Numbered from the stretch's first letter, positions 1-9,310 are shown. The stretch is DNA of 64,000 nt from Shimia biformata (GCF_016888515.1 NZ_JAFEJK010000001.1:2711116-2775115), one strand, 5' to 3'. Notes: generated by a model not told the origin, from the sequence alone. Made by a program: numbers and translations.

Positions 1-2
1 AA

Positions 3-1061
3 AGCGCCGACGACATTGGCGCGACGGTGGCCCCTGCCCCTGCGGACGCCGGGACAACCGCCCCCGCAGCCGCACCCGCGCCTGCCCCTGCCGCGCCTGC
101 TGCGGCCCCCGCTGCACCAAAAGCGGCCAGCGGCGACCGGGTCTTTGCCTCGCCTCTCGCGCGGCGGATCGCGGCGGAGAAGGGCATCGACCTAGCCGCG
201 CTGGAAGGGTCCGGCCCGCGTGGGCGGATCATCAAGGCCGATGTCGAAGCGGCGCAGCCCGGTCAGGCGAAACCCGCCGCGGCAGCCGAGGCGCCGAAAG
301 CGGGCGCTTCCCCTGCCCCGACACCGCAGACCGTCGATGCGGGCGCGGTGGCCAAGATCTATGCCGACCGCGACTTCCAAGAGGTCAAGCTGGACGGCAT
401 GCGCAAGACCATCGCGGCCCGGCTGACCGAGGCCAAGCAGCAGATCCCGCATTTCTATCTGCGCCGCGATATCCGTCTGGACGCGCTGATGGCCTTCCGC
501 GCCGATCTGAACGCGCAACTGGAAAAGCGCGGGGTGAAGCTGTCGGTCAACGACTTCATCATCAAGGCCTGCGCGCTGGCGCTGCAACAGGTGCCGGATG
601 CCAATGCGGTCTGGGCCGGTGACCGTATCCTGAAGCTGAAACCATCGGATGTCGCGGTGGCCGTTGCTATCGAAGGCGGTCTTTTCACCCCGGTTCTGCG
701 GGATTCCGACCAGAAATCCCTGTCGGCCCTCTCCGCCGAGATGAAAGACCTCGCCACCCGCGCCCGCGACCGCAAGCTGGCCCCGCATGAATACCAGGGC
801 GGCAGCTTTGCGATCTCGAACCTTGGCATGTTCGGCATCGACAATTTCGACGCGGTCATCAACCCGCCGCACGGCGCGATCCTTGCGGTTGGCGCAGGCG
901 TGAAGAAACCCGTGGTTGGCAAGGACGGAGAAGTCACCGTGGCCACGGTCATGTCGGTGACCCTGTCGGTTGATCACCGCGTCATCGACGGCGCGCTGGG
1001 GGCCGAACTGTTGCAGGCGATTGTCGACAACCTGGAAAACCCGATGGCGATGCTGGCATAA
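3..1061 (+). CDS. pdhC: Pyruvate dehydrogenase E2 (dihydrolipoamide acetyltransferase), 3' part
   Basis: This is the E2 core of the pyruvate dehydrogenase complex, which transfers acetyl groups from lipoyl-lysine to CoA in the cytoplasm. The reading frame is open from the first bases, so the gene is cut by the window and its lipoyl domain(s) lie upstream. What remains is an Ala/Pro-rich linker, a peripheral subunit-binding domain (about residues 47-82 of the visible part, containing [13 protein letters not shown] and GPRGRI), a second Ala/Pro linker and the catalytic acyltransferase domain. The active-site motif DHRVIDGA lies near the C terminus. The linker composition and the HRVIDG motif make the family assignment firm. 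PDH rather than another 2-oxoacid dehydrogenase is inferred from overall similarity to alphaproteobacterial PdhC. A K+-channel-like gene follows after 11 bases. Confidence 0.93.
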   Translation, partial: SADDIGATVAPAPADAGTTAPAAAPAPAPAAPAAAPAAPKAASGDRVFASPLARRIAAEKGIDLAALEGSGPRGRIIKADVEAAQPGQAKPAAAAEAPKAGASPAPTPQTVDAGAVAKIYADRDFQEVKLDGMRKTIAARLTEAKQQIPHFYLRRDIRLDALMAFRADLNAQLEKRGVKLSVNDFIIKACALALQQVPDANAVWAGDRILKLKPSDVAVAVAIEGGLFTPVLRDSDQKSLSALSAEMKDLATRARDRKLAPHEYQGGSFAISNLGMFGIDNFDAVINPPHGAILAVGAGVKKPVVGKDGEVTVATVMSVTLSVDHRVIDGALGAELLQAIVDNLENPMAMLA

Positions 1062-1072
1062 GGGCACACGGC

Positions 1073-1672
1073 ATGCCCCAGCACCATATCTGGCCAACCG
1101 TTGTCAATTGCCTGGCGCCGGCATGTTTCCTGTGCCTGGCCGCGCTGTTTGCCGGGTTCGGGGCAGAAAACATCCTCTCCAACAGCATATTTGGAGTCCC
1201 ATCGGTTTATCCCGGGCTCGCGCTGATCTGTGTTGCGCTGTTTTCGATCTTCCGGTCGCATTTCAACCATTCGGTCGACGACCGGCTGGTCTGGTTGGCG
1301 ATTTTCGTCAGCGGCATCGCGCTGATCCTGTTCTTCGCGCTTCTCTATCGGGCCGAGGGGATTCTCTGTACCGCGCCGCTTTGCCCGGGAACCAGCGGCG
1401 TCATGCTGTCCGATCCCAGGTTTCTGACACCGATCGGGACCAGCCATGTGGCCGACTGGCTGCCGGTCACATCCGGCGCGCCGGTGGTCTCTCTGGATCA
1501 GGGGTTCGTTAGCGGTCTTTACTATTCCACCGTGACCTTCACAACTCTGGGCTATGGTGACTTCCAACCGGTCGTGCGGATGCGCACCATTGCCGGAATA
1601 GAGGCGCTGATCGGATATGGGTTTCTTGGGATGGTCGTCGGTCTGCTGATCGACCTTGGCAACAAGCGCTGA
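1073..1672 (+). CDS. Two-pore-domain-type potassium channel family protein
   Basis: A 199-residue inner-membrane protein. Three hydrophobic segments come first (about residues 10-33, 45-60 and 75-95). A pore loop follows with the K+-selectivity signature TTLGYGD (about residues 158-164), then a last membrane helix (about residues 173-195). This matches the ion-channel Pfam family Ion_trans_2: a pore between two helices, here with extra N-terminal helices and no visible cytoplasmic RCK or cyclic-nucleotide domain. The gene starts 11 bases after the pdhC stop, so it is probably cotranscribed with the PDH genes. That is an unusual partner, since a dihydrolipoamide dehydrogenase gene often sits near here. 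Potassium selectivity is inferred from the GYGD filter. Gating is unknown. Confidence 0.8.
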   Translation: MPQHHIWPTVVNCLAPACFLCLAALFAGFGAENILSNSIFGVPSVYPGLALICVALFSIFRSHFNHSVDDRLVWLAIFVSGIALILFFALLYRAEGILCTAPLCPGTSGVMLSDPRFLTPIGTSHVADWLPVTSGAPVVSLDQGFVSGLYYSTVTFTTLGYGDFQPVVRMRTIAGIEALIGYGFLGMVVGLLIDLGNKR

Positions 1673-1688
1673 TTGACCAGAATTGGGC

Positions 1689-1793
1689 TCAGCCCAGAAT
1701 CGCGGCCTGTGCCAAAACGACAAGACCAATGAAAGAGATGCCGGTCAGCGCAGCATTCACTTTGTATTTTTGAATTGCTTGGCGCAAGCTCAT
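1689..1793 (-). CDS. 34-residue single-span membrane peptide
   Basis: A very short frame encoding a basic N terminus (MSLRQAIQKYKVN) followed by one hydrophobic segment of about 18 residues (ALTGISFIGLVVLAQAAI). It is supported by an excellent Shine-Dalgarno sequence, aaaggagg, about 5 bases before the ATG. It lies about 105 bases downstream of cysE on the same strand and converges on the ion-channel gene. A longer frame that reads through this region into cysE is out of frame with cysE and lacks support. I do not recognise the family. The combination of strong ribosome-binding site, clean start and stop, and membrane-like composition suggests a real small protein. Confidence 0.6.
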   Translation of the reverse strand: MSLRQAIQKYKVNAALTGISFIGLVVLAQAAILG

Positions 1794-1897
1794 GACATCC
1801 TCCTTTCTTCTGCCTCTGACATATATCGTGAAGGTAAACCTATTGCAAATAGTGCCAAGCGGTTTGGTCAGGCGGAAAATCCCCGCCTGACAGCGCT

Positions 1898-2701
1898 TTA
1901 CCCCTTGAACCGCTGATCCATGCTGACCGAAGGCTGGTCGCAGCCCGCTTCGCCGACGATCTTTGCGGGAACACCGGCGACGGTCTTGCAGGGCGGCACT
2001 TCTTCCAGAACCACGGACCCGGCGGCGATGCGGCTGCAATGGCCGACCTTGATATTGCCAAGCACCTTGGCCCCGGCCCCGATCAGGACGCCATCGCCGA
2101 TCTTGGGGTGACGGTCCTCTTCTTCCTTGCCGGTGCCGCCAAGTGTCACCGAATGCAGCATCGAGACATTGTCGCCCACCACGGCGGTTTCACCGATCAC
2201 GATGGAATGGGCGTGGTCGATCATTATGCCCTTGCCGATCCGTGCAGCGGGGTGGATGTCGATGCCAAAGATTTCAGAGGTGCGCATCTGGATGAAATAA
2301 GCCAGGTCATACCGGCCTTGGGTCCACAGCCAATGACCGATGCGATACGCCTGCACCGCCTGATAGCCCTTGAAGTAAAGGATCGGCTGCGACAGACGGT
2401 GGCAGGCGGGGTCGCGCTCATAGACGGCCACCAGATCCGCGCGCGCCGCTTCGAGCAGCGACGGGTCGGCGGCATAGGCCTCATCCGCGATTTCGCGCAG
2501 GATGACCATAGACATCTCGTTCGAGTTCAGCTTGGCCGCGAACCGATAGGACAGCGCCCGTTCCATCGTCTTGTGGTGCAGGACGCAGGCATGAACCAGA
2601 CCGCCCATGAGGGGTTCATCACGAACCGCTTCATGCGCCTCGGAGGTGATACGTTGCCAGACCGGATCAATTTCGGTCAGTTTCGCGCGTGTTTCGGCCA
2701 T
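1898..2701 (-). CDS. cysE: Serine O-acetyltransferase
   Basis: This enzyme acetylates L-serine with acetyl-CoA to give O-acetylserine, the first step of cysteine synthesis. The 267-residue protein has the family's N-terminal helical domain and a C-terminal left-handed beta-helix of hexapeptide repeats. The catalytic segment IDHAHSIVIGETAVVGDN (His plus the Gly-Glu-Thr motif) and the GGTGK segment are present. The frame is open further upstream to 2887, but the ATG at 2701 starts the conserved N terminus (MAETRAKLTEIDP) and is preceded by gagagga, so it was chosen. It lies divergently from the DksA-like gene, with about 80 bases between them for both promoters. Confidence 0.95.
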   Translation of the reverse strand: MAETRAKLTEIDPVWQRITSEAHEAVRDEPLMGGLVHACVLHHKTMERALSYRFAAKLNSNEMSMVILREIADEAYAADPSLLEAARADLVAVYERDPACHRLSQPILYFKGYQAVQAYRIGHWLWTQGRYDLAYFIQMRTSEIFGIDIHPAARIGKGIMIDHAHSIVIGETAVVGDNVSMLHSVTLGGTGKEEEDRHPKIGDGVLIGAGAKVLGNIKVGHCSRIAAGSVVLEEVPPCKTVAGVPAKIVGEAGCDQPSVSMDQRFKG

Positions 2702-2783
2702 GGGTCCATCCTCTCTTGCCCTCGACCATACTACATAGTCAGATAGACGCCAATTCAAACCCTTGGCCCCGGTCATCACCAAA

Positions 2784-3122
2784 ATGAATGCAACCGAAAA
2801 GACGCGATTCAGGGACTTGATCCGCCAAAAGTTGGCCGAAATCGACCGCGAAGACGGTCTGGGACAGGACGGACAGTCGGTGGTCACACTGGATCAGCAG
2901 GCGGTCGGGCGGCTCAGCCGGATGGACGCGTTGCAGGCACAGGCCATGGCCAAGGCCCAGCAGGTCAGGCGCGACGCCAAGCGGCTGGCGCTTCAATCGG
3001 CGCTTGAGAGGATCGGGACGGATGAGTTCGGCTGGTGCGAAGATTGCGGCGAGGAAATCGCGGTGAAACGGCTGGAATTCGACCCCTCGGTCACGCGGTG
3101 TATTGCCTGCGCGGCCGGGTGA
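2784..3122 (+). CDS. Short DksA/TraR family C4-type zinc-finger protein
   Basis: A 112-residue protein. It has an N-terminal helical region (about residues 1-80) with the phrase LDQQAVGRLSRMDALQ. A C-terminal four-cysteine zinc finger follows, CxxC-x17-CxxC (CEDC and CIAC, about residues 86-108). This is the layout of short DksA/TraR-like proteins, which act in the RNA polymerase secondary channel. It is shorter than full-length DksA (about 150 residues). The start at 2784 is preferred to an ATG 21 bases upstream because the conserved region begins there. Its 3' end overlaps the convergent small gene at the end of the GTA cluster by 32 bases. Whether it controls the GTA is unknown; the adjacency may be coincidental. 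Confidence 0.78.
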   Translation: MNATEKTRFRDLIRQKLAEIDREDGLGQDGQSVVTLDQQAVGRLSRMDALQAQAMAKAQQVRRDAKRLALQSALERIGTDEFGWCEDCGEEIAVKRLEFDPSVTRCIACAAG

Positions 3123-3420
3123 CGCGAGTATATTGACGCTCTGTGCGCCAGCGGACAATCTCGTGCAGGACCATTTCAAGGCAGGCGCAATAGTCGCTGT
3201 CGCGCAGGCTGGGCTCGGCGGCAAGGCCGTGGCGCATGGCCGCCGAAATCAGTGACCCGTCCCCCCACAAAGGATGGCAGCGCCCGGTGCGGCGGGTGAA
3301 GTGATGGGCGGCGTGGGCGTGGTCGATCAGTCTGCGGCAGGCGCTGCGGCGCACAGGGTCCGGCAGCGGCAGCAGGTATCGCGCCGCCGCCACCAGATCG
3401 CCATGCAGGACCAGCCTCAT
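3091..3420 (-). CDS. Small conserved protein at the 3' end of the GTA cluster
   Basis: A 109-residue, largely helical protein rich in Arg, His and Ala, with several Cys and His residues but no motif I can assign. Its ATG overlaps the stop of orfg15 (ATGA), so it is translationally coupled to the GTA operon and is probably its last gene. Rhodobacterial GTA clusters commonly carry a small uncharacterised gene in this position, which is the main reason to treat it as real. The 3' end overlaps the convergent DksA-like gene by 32 bases. Function unknown. Confidence 0.6.
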   Translation of the reverse strand: MRLVLHGDLVAAARYLLPLPDPVRRSACRRLIDHAHAAHHFTRRTGRCHPLWGDGSLISAAMRHGLAAEPSLRDSDYCACLEMVLHEIVRWRTERQYTRVTRPRRQYTA

Positions 3421-6400
3421 GCACCGACCCCGATCACCGCGAAAGGACCTGGACCGTAACGGGCCGATACCTGTGCGACTTCCAGGGTGAACGCGCCGCT
3501 GTCAGTGCCATCGGCCAGCCGGTCGGCAAAGGGATAGGTCCAGGTCGGGGTGGCAACGGTCGTTTCGCGCAACAGGTCGCCGTCACGCGTCACGCGGATA
3601 ACATAGCTTTCGAACTCTTCGCCCAGCGGCACCTCGGACAGATCCCAGCCATCGCCGTCGATCCGGGTGCGGCGTATCCATGACAGATCGAGGTCCCCGC
3701 CTGTACCCGTGAGCCTCAGGTGACAGGGCGAAAGCGGGCGCAATCCGATGCCGTCAAACGCCTCGGTCCGATGGCGATAGGACGGATCGTCAAAGGCGCG
3801 GGCCGCGGGGCCGATGCGATAGTGGCGCGCATATCCGCGCCGGTTCGTTGCCAGCGGCAGTTGGCCGACGGCGGCGTCGATCAGGACAACACGAGATCCG
3901 GCGGGCCAGACATCGGGCATCAGCGCATCGGTCCCAAGCTGCCCACGCAGGCGCGACGACAACCACCACCGCCCCGGTCCCACCAGTTCGGCGGATTCGA
4001 ACTGGAACAGCTCCCAATTGCCGGAACTGCCGTCGCCGACCGCCATCAGGTTGGCGCCGTTCAACAGTGCGGCCCGGCTGACGCTTTGCAACTCGCCGTT
4101 CGACAGATGGATTTCCAGAGGCTCGCCACGGTCGAACAGCCCCGGACGGGCGGCAAAAAGCGGGGTTGCCGTGGTGCCCACCACCGCCTGCCGCTGAACC
4201 AGCGTTTCCAGCGTGTAATCGGAATCGCTGTCCGATCCATAAACCGCCACGCTGCCCGGCCACGGGGTAGCGGCCACGGCCAAATGCGGCGCATGTGGCA
4301 CCTCGTCCCCGGTCATCAGGGGCAGGTCCAGAAAGACCGGCGTCACGGGAACCGGCGGGACGAACCCGCGGAGCGCGCCCGGCACGTCCTCGTAATCGGA
4401 CCCCTGATAGCTGGCGGGATCGATCCGCACCGCCTCAAGCACCTGCATCGCGCCCTGCTCGACCCGGTCGACGCGGTAAAGCGCCGCGCGCCCCTGTTCC
4501 GGCAGAGAGATCACGTCCCCCGCCCCCACCCCCAATTGCGACGGCGGCAGGCCAAGGCGCAGGCTGTCCCGCGAAAGGCGCGATTCCGCGAGCCAGCGTT
4601 CGGCCAGCTGCCGCCCCTCGGCGCGGGTCATGGCCAGCGGAAACTCGGTTCCCGTAACGGCATGGGTGGCCTCATCGGGCAGCACCGCTTCTTCGGCTCG
4701 GATTTCAAAATCCGCCTCGGCCTCGACAAATCCGACCCGCACGCGGCCGGCGGTCTCGGCCTCGGATTGGCGGGTATGTTCGGTGATGCCGTCAAGCTCC
4801 GGCACCACGGCCAGAAGGTCAGGATCAAGAACCGTGGCCGGCGTGCCGTCGCGCATGATGAATTTCAACACACCGTCCCGCTCGATCGCGTCAAAGCCAT
4901 GGGCCAGCATCAGCGGCTGCAACGCGGCGCGGGCATCGGCGACCTCTGCCACGGCATAACCCCGCACCATGCCCCGCAGGTCGGTCACGTCGATCCGGGT
5001 CAACCCGGAGGCGTGACAGATTTCGGTCACCACGGACGCCAGCGACCGCGACGCGATCCGGCCATTGATCCAGTGGCCACGGGCGAAATTTGCCCCGTCG
5101 CTCCACAAGGCGCGATTGTTGGGGAAGAACGGGAACGGGCGGCTGTCCCAGGCCCAGACAAAGGCCCGCGACATGTCGACCATCGCACCGTCATATTCGG
5201 TCGAAACCGGGTTATTGGCGGCATCGCCCCAGAACTCGGCCATCGCCTTCAGATACTGGTGCTGGATGTAGTCGTCGCGCCGCGCATTCGACGCACGCGG
5301 CACGCCGTTCTCCGAGGATTTGGCATCGAGGAACCTGTTGGGCTGGTTGGTGCCCTTGTCGATGGCGGCGCAGCCGATCTCGGTGAACCAGACCGGTTTC
5401 GATTGCGGCTGCCACTCGGTCGGGGTTTCCTCGCGCACCCCGTCGATCCGGTTGTGATGGCTGTTCTGCCACCACGACCGGATGTCCTTGACCCGGTAGA
5501 TCCAGGGTTCGTCATAGGCGCCATCGGTAATCGGGCTGCGGATCTGCGCCGCTTCCGCCTCGGGGGAATGGTAGTACCAGTCGAACCCCTCGCCGCCCGC
5601 GATATTGGCCTTGAGATAGTCAAGGTCATAGATCGACCCCCAGCCCGCATCGGCATGGTCCGCCCCGTCGCGCCAGTCCGACAGCGGCATGTAATTGTCG
5701 ATCCCGATGAAGTCGATATTGTCGTCCGACCACAGCGGATCAAGGTGGAAGTACACGTCCCCAGACCCGTCTTGCGGGTGATAGCCGAAATATTCCGACC
5801 AGTCGGCGGCATAGCCGATCTGACAGTCAGGGCCGAGGATCTGGCGCACGTCCGCCGCCAGCTGGCGCAGCGCCGCGACCGCCGGGAAACTGCCGCCCGC
5901 GCCGCGGATTTGGGTCAGCCCGCGCATTTCGGAACCAATACAGAAGGCCGACACGCCCCCCGCCGCCGCACAGAGCGCCGCCTGATGCAGGATGAAGCGG
6001 CGATAGCGCCACTCGGCCGGGCCGGAATAGCCGACATTTCCGCCGGAGATGCTGAAATCCGACACCGTGGCGGTGCCAAAGAAATCGGCAACTTCCTGTT
6101 CGGCCGTTGCGGTGCCATCTGGCGACCCGGCCTGTCCCGGCGCGGCAGATAGGGTGATCCGTCCGCGCCACGGTAATACCGGTTGGTCCGCTGCCCCGCT
6201 CCACGGGTCCGTCAGACCGTTTCCGCCAAGCTGCTCCATCAGGATGAAGGGATAAAACATGACGTCCAGCCCTTCGTCCCGGATGTGCCGGATCGCCGCC
6301 ATCACCGAGGCATCGTCGGGCGTGCCGCCATAAACCGGCGCGCCGTCCAGTTGTGCCACGGTCTGCGCGGTTTCCCGCGTCAGGCCTGCCACCTGCCAGC

Positions 6401-7337
6401 CCATGTCCTCGGCATCACCCGAGGCGTTTTCGACCTTGGGCGCGATGTCACAGGACCCGCAACGCAGGTCATTGCCGAACCAGCTGACCACCAGCGAGGC
6501 CGCGCCGCAATTGGGGGCCTCGCCGCGCAGGCTGTTGATCGAGGTTTCAAGATCGCTTTGCCCGGAGGGGGAGTTCACGTTGGCAACCCGCGTTCCCCCC
6601 GCCCCTGCCTGGACATAGGCCGGCGATGTGGCCAGCGCATATTCCCCTGACCCCGGAATCAGCGCCACGGCCTTGACCGCGCGGGCGGGATCGCTGTCGG
6701 CACCTTCCTGCCCGGCGGGCGCGGGGCGGATCACCTCGAAGCTGAATTGCGGGATGCGGTTGCCAAAACGGCCCAGGTCCAGCGACTCGAACACCACATA
6801 GGCGGTGCCGCGATATGCGGGTGCCATGCCAGCGCCTTCGACTGCCTCGATCTTGGGGTCGGGCAGCTGGTCGGCGGACCCGGTATAGACCCGCATGTCA
6901 AACGAGGATGGCGCGACCTCGACCCCGTCGGCCCAGATCCGTCCGACATGGGCGATCTCGCCCTCGCAGAGCGCGATGGCCAGCGATACCGAATAGCTAT
7001 ACGTCGTGGTCCGGGGTTGGCGCGATGCGCCCTTGCCGCCGCCACTGGTGGAGGAGGTCTCCAAAAATTGCGATGCCCAGATCACTTGACCACCCAGCCG
7101 CACCCGGCCATAGGCGCGTGCCACCGGGTTGCCCTCGGCAGCGCCGGTGATACGGAACCGATCGACTTTGCCGGTTTCCACTGCGCGACTGCCTGTGCCC
7201 ATGACCGACTGGTCGATCACCCGGCCCAGCGTCGCGCCCGCAAGACGCCCGATCGCAACCGACGAGAGCCCGGCGACAGTTCCGCCGATTGAGCCGCCAA
7301 TGGCCGCGCCAACTGCTGAAAGGACGATGGTTGCCAT
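3417..7337 (-). CDS. orfg15: GTA orfg15: megatron / host-specificity tail-tip protein
   Basis: A 1306-residue protein, the largest of the cluster, matching GTA gp15 (megatron). This forms the tip of the tail and is thought to help DNA cross the recipient envelope. The N terminus is hydrophobic and Gly/Ala-rich (residues 1-45). A central region around residues 400-760 has glycoside-hydrolase TIM-barrel character (for example FIGIDNYMPL and WFTEIGCAAIDKG), as expected for the GTA TIM domain. The C-terminal part contains a phage-tail-like domain and beta-rich segments. The gene lies 3 bases after orfg14 and overlaps the next small gene by 4 bases. No internal stop or frameshift was seen, which argues for a functional tail. 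Confidence 0.95.
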   Translation of the reverse strand: MATIVLSAVGAAIGGSIGGTVAGLSSVAIGRLAGATLGRVIDQSVMGTGSRAVETGKVDRFRITGAAEGNPVARAYGRVRLGGQVIWASQFLETSSTSGGGKGASRQPRTTTYSYSVSLAIALCEGEIAHVGRIWADGVEVAPSSFDMRVYTGSADQLPDPKIEAVEGAGMAPAYRGTAYVVFESLDLGRFGNRIPQFSFEVIRPAPAGQEGADSDPARAVKAVALIPGSGEYALATSPAYVQAGAGGTRVANVNSPSGQSDLETSINSLRGEAPNCGAASLVVSWFGNDLRCGSCDIAPKVENASGDAEDMGWQVAGLTRETAQTVAQLDGAPVYGGTPDDASVMAAIRHIRDEGLDVMFYPFILMEQLGGNGLTDPWSGAADQPVLPWRGRITLSAAPGQAGSPDGTATAEQEVADFFGTATVSDFSISGGNVGYSGPAEWRYRRFILHQAALCAAAGGVSAFCIGSEMRGLTQIRGAGGSFPAVAALRQLAADVRQILGPDCQIGYAADWSEYFGYHPQDGSGDVYFHLDPLWSDDNIDFIGIDNYMPLSDWRDGADHADAGWGSIYDLDYLKANIAGGEGFDWYYHSPEAEAAQIRSPITDGAYDEPWIYRVKDIRSWWQNSHHNRIDGVREETPTEWQPQSKPVWFTEIGCAAIDKGTNQPNRFLDAKSSENGVPRASNARRDDYIQHQYLKAMAEFWGDAANNPVSTEYDGAMVDMSRAFVWAWDSRPFPFFPNNRALWSDGANFARGHWINGRIASRSLASVVTEICHASGLTRIDVTDLRGMVRGYAVAEVADARAALQPLMLAHGFDAIERDGVLKFIMRDGTPATVLDPDLLAVVPELDGITEHTRQSEAETAGRVRVGFVEAEADFEIRAEEAVLPDEATHAVTGTEFPLAMTRAEGRQLAERWLAESRLSRDSLRLGLPPSQLGVGAGDVISLPEQGRAALYRVDRVEQGAMQVLEAVRIDPASYQGSDYEDVPGALRGFVPPVPVTPVFLDLPLMTGDEVPHAPHLAVAATPWPGSVAVYGSDSDSDYTLETLVQRQAVVGTTATPLFAARPGLFDRGEPLEIHLSNGELQSVSRAALLNGANLMAVGDGSSGNWELFQFESAELVGPGRWWLSSRLRGQLGTDALMPDVWPAGSRVVLIDAAVGQLPLATNRRGYARHYRIGPAARAFDDPSYRHRTEAFDGIGLRPLSPCHLRLTGTGGDLDLSWIRRTRIDGDGWDLSEVPLGEEFESYVIRVTRDGDLLRETTVATPTWTYPFADRLADGTDSGAFTLEVAQVSARYGPGPFAVIGVGA

Positions 7338-7340
7338 GTT

Positions 7341-7784
7341 TCAAACCTCTTGAGGAAAACGGAAACGCGCCACGATACGGCGGCGCCAGGGGGCGGTCAG
7401 CGCGTTTTCAGTAACCGCGTGACCGCCATAGGCATGGATGAAGGTCGGGGTGTGTCCAACCTCAGCGGCGATACCGACATGTTTCGCAACCGCGCCGCTG
7501 CGCATGCGGAACAGCAGGACATCTCCGGGCTGTTCTGTTTGCGGGTCGACCTCGGTCAGATGGCGTGCTGCCGCCCGCCACAGCCGTTCGTCGCGCTGCG
7601 GTTCCGACCAGTCGCGGCTATAGGCAGGCACGTCTTCCGGCTCTTGTCCGAAGATCGCGCGCCAGACCCCGCGCAACAGGCCCAGACAGTCGCAGCCCGC
7701 ACCGCGCGTGCTGGCCTGGTGGCAATAGGGTGTGCCGATCCAGCCGCGCGCCTCGACCACCACCCTGTCGGCAATGCAGGTCAT
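7341..7784 (-). CDS. orfg14: GTA orfg14: NlpC/P60-type cell-wall peptidase
   Basis: A 147-residue protein of the NlpC/P60 cysteine-peptidase fold, the GTA tail peptidase that cuts peptidoglycan cross-links during delivery. The catalytic Cys is in GAGCDCLGLLRGVW (Cys33 of this frame). The catalytic His is in AKHVGIAAEV, and a polar third residue follows in the FIHAYGGHAV stretch. The size is right for the family. The ATG overlaps the end of orfg13 by 4 bases, implying translational coupling. Confidence 0.93.
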   Translation of the reverse strand: MTCIADRVVVEARGWIGTPYCHQASTRGAGCDCLGLLRGVWRAIFGQEPEDVPAYSRDWSEPQRDERLWRAAARHLTEVDPQTEQPGDVLLFRMRSGAVAKHVGIAAEVGHTPTFIHAYGGHAVTENALTAPWRRRIVARFRFPQEV

Positions 7785-8665
7785 CGCAGGCTGCCCCCGG
7801 AATTCTGCCCATCCTTGCGCGGATAGCTCATCATCCAGTCCTCACCCGGGATGTCGGGAAACCCCTGATAGTTCAGATGGTTGAGGAACTTCAGACGACA
7901 GGTTTCGAACCGCTTGTCGCAGCCCGCCATCAGTTTCACCGTGTCGCCGGTTTGAATTGCGGCGCGCAGAGGGTGCCACAGGTCAACCACGCGCGCACCG
8001 TCTTCGAACCGGTCTCCCTTGATCGGGCCGGTCAACCCCTTTCCTGCGCCCGACAGCACTTCAAGACGGCCTCGCTGAAACCAGCCGGGGTCAAAGCCGG
8101 CAAGCGACGACCACCGAAATACCTGTTCATTTTCAACGTCCTCCACCTCGATGTTGAGGCAGTAGCCCGGTTGACCGACATCAACCTTGCACGTCTTGTC
8201 GCCCAGAACCGCTGTGCAGGGTTTCTGATAAATCCGCCCCATCGGACGGTTAAGCGCCTCGGACAGGCCCCGCAGCTCGGCCCGGAAGGCGCCGCCTGAA
8301 CGGGTGATCTCGCCGATCGTGCCGCGAAACAGAACCATGCGCTGGTCAGGCGCGGCCCAGTTGACCAGCCAGGCCACCACTTCGGCCCCGTCATAGCGGC
8401 CGGCCTCGATATCGGCCTCGGTGACAGCGGCGTGGTTCAGGATGCCCAGTGCCTCGGTATTGTCGACCGAAAGCCCGGTCGCCTGATCCAGCGCACCGGC
8501 AGTCAGCCCGCTGTCGGCGCTGAAGGTGATCCCGTCAAAGGACAGCGCCCGGTCGTGGTCGGTAAACCCAAAGGTCACCCCGTCGCCCCGCGTCACCGCC
8601 CAGGCCCGCGCCAGCGTGGTCAGCCCGCCCTGAAGATGGGCCTGCAAGTCATCGTTGATCGCCAT
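7781..8665 (-). CDS. orfg13: GTA orfg13: tail hub protein (DUF2163)
   Basis: A 294-residue protein with a DUF2163 N-terminal domain and a BR0599-like C-terminal domain, which together correspond to the GTA hub protein at the base of the tail. The C-terminal half carries several Cys residues (YQKPCTAVLGDKTCKVD and GCDKRFETCRLKF), a pattern typical of this family and proposed to bind an iron-sulfur cluster in GTA hubs. It starts 1 base into the end of orfg12 and overlaps orfg14 by 4 bases. Confidence 0.92.
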   Translation of the reverse strand: MAINDDLQAHLQGGLTTLARAWAVTRGDGVTFGFTDHDRALSFDGITFSADSGLTAGALDQATGLSVDNTEALGILNHAAVTEADIEAGRYDGAEVVAWLVNWAAPDQRMVLFRGTIGEITRSGGAFRAELRGLSEALNRPMGRIYQKPCTAVLGDKTCKVDVGQPGYCLNIEVEDVENEQVFRWSSLAGFDPGWFQRGRLEVLSGAGKGLTGPIKGDRFEDGARVVDLWHPLRAAIQTGDTVKLMAGCDKRFETCRLKFLNHLNYQGFPDIPGEDWMMSYPRKDGQNSGGSLR

Positions 8666-9297
8666 CAGACACGGATCTCCACAATTGGCACATTGGGCAC
8701 ATCGCCCGCCTTGAACGAGGCCACGCTGGTCTGGATGCGATCCGTGTCGAAACGGACCGGCACATCAAACTCGAACCCGGCGGTGATTTCCTGACCCTCG
8801 GCAGGCGGATTGGCAAAGTCGATCTGGCCGGTGACGGTGTCGACCTCGAAATGCACGCCCTCTTGCAGTTCGGCCCCTTCGACCCCGATCCGCACCGTGC
8901 CTGCGACCGGTTTCTGGACCGGGCGGGTATAGTCGAACGCACCCGAGCGATAGAGCTTGACCAGCGGATAGGCCGTCGCCACCCCATCCGCCCGCGCGAT
9001 CACCTGATCGCGGAAATCCGGCTCGGCGCTGGCGCGGCTGGATTTGAAATCGGACCAGTCCTTCCAGCGGAACCCGAAAAGCTGCCCGCGCCGCGCCTCG
9101 AAAAAGGAAATCAACGTCTCGACATCGTCCAGCGACCGCATGCCCAGCCCGGCATCGAACCGGCGGCGGGAATGGGCCCAGGGCGTGTTGCGCTCTTCGA
9201 ACCCGTTGGCAAGGGTGACGACATCGGTGCGCCGTTCCGGCCCGCCAATCGAACCGAAACTGAGCGATGCCGGAAATCTGACCTCGTGAAACTGCAT
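8665..9297 (-). CDS. orfg12: GTA orfg12: distal tail protein (DUF2460)
   Basis: A 210-residue DUF2460 protein, the GTA distal tail protein that joins the tail tube to the hub. The conserved N-terminal phrase FHEVRFPASLSFGSIGG and the downstream RRRFDAGLGMRSLDD are visible. The frame is open 96 bases further upstream, but the ATG at 9297 is preceded by gaaggagg and begins the conserved sequence, so it was chosen. It is separated from orfg11 by about 13 bases and touches orfg13. Confidence 0.92.
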   Translation of the reverse strand: MQFHEVRFPASLSFGSIGGPERRTDVVTLANGFEERNTPWAHSRRRFDAGLGMRSLDDVETLISFFEARRGQLFGFRWKDWSDFKSSRASAEPDFRDQVIARADGVATAYPLVKLYRSGAFDYTRPVQKPVAGTVRIGVEGAELQEGVHFEVDTVTGQIDFANPPAEGQEITAGFEFDVPVRFDTDRIQTSVASFKAGDVPNVPIVEIRV

Positions 9298-9310
9298 ATT
9301 CTGCCCTCCT

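Noticed and set aside
3720-6152. 810-codon open frame on the plus strand
   Set aside because: It lies wholly antisense to orfg15, is Arg/His/Gly-rich and has no recognisable domain; high GC content produces such frames opposite real genes.
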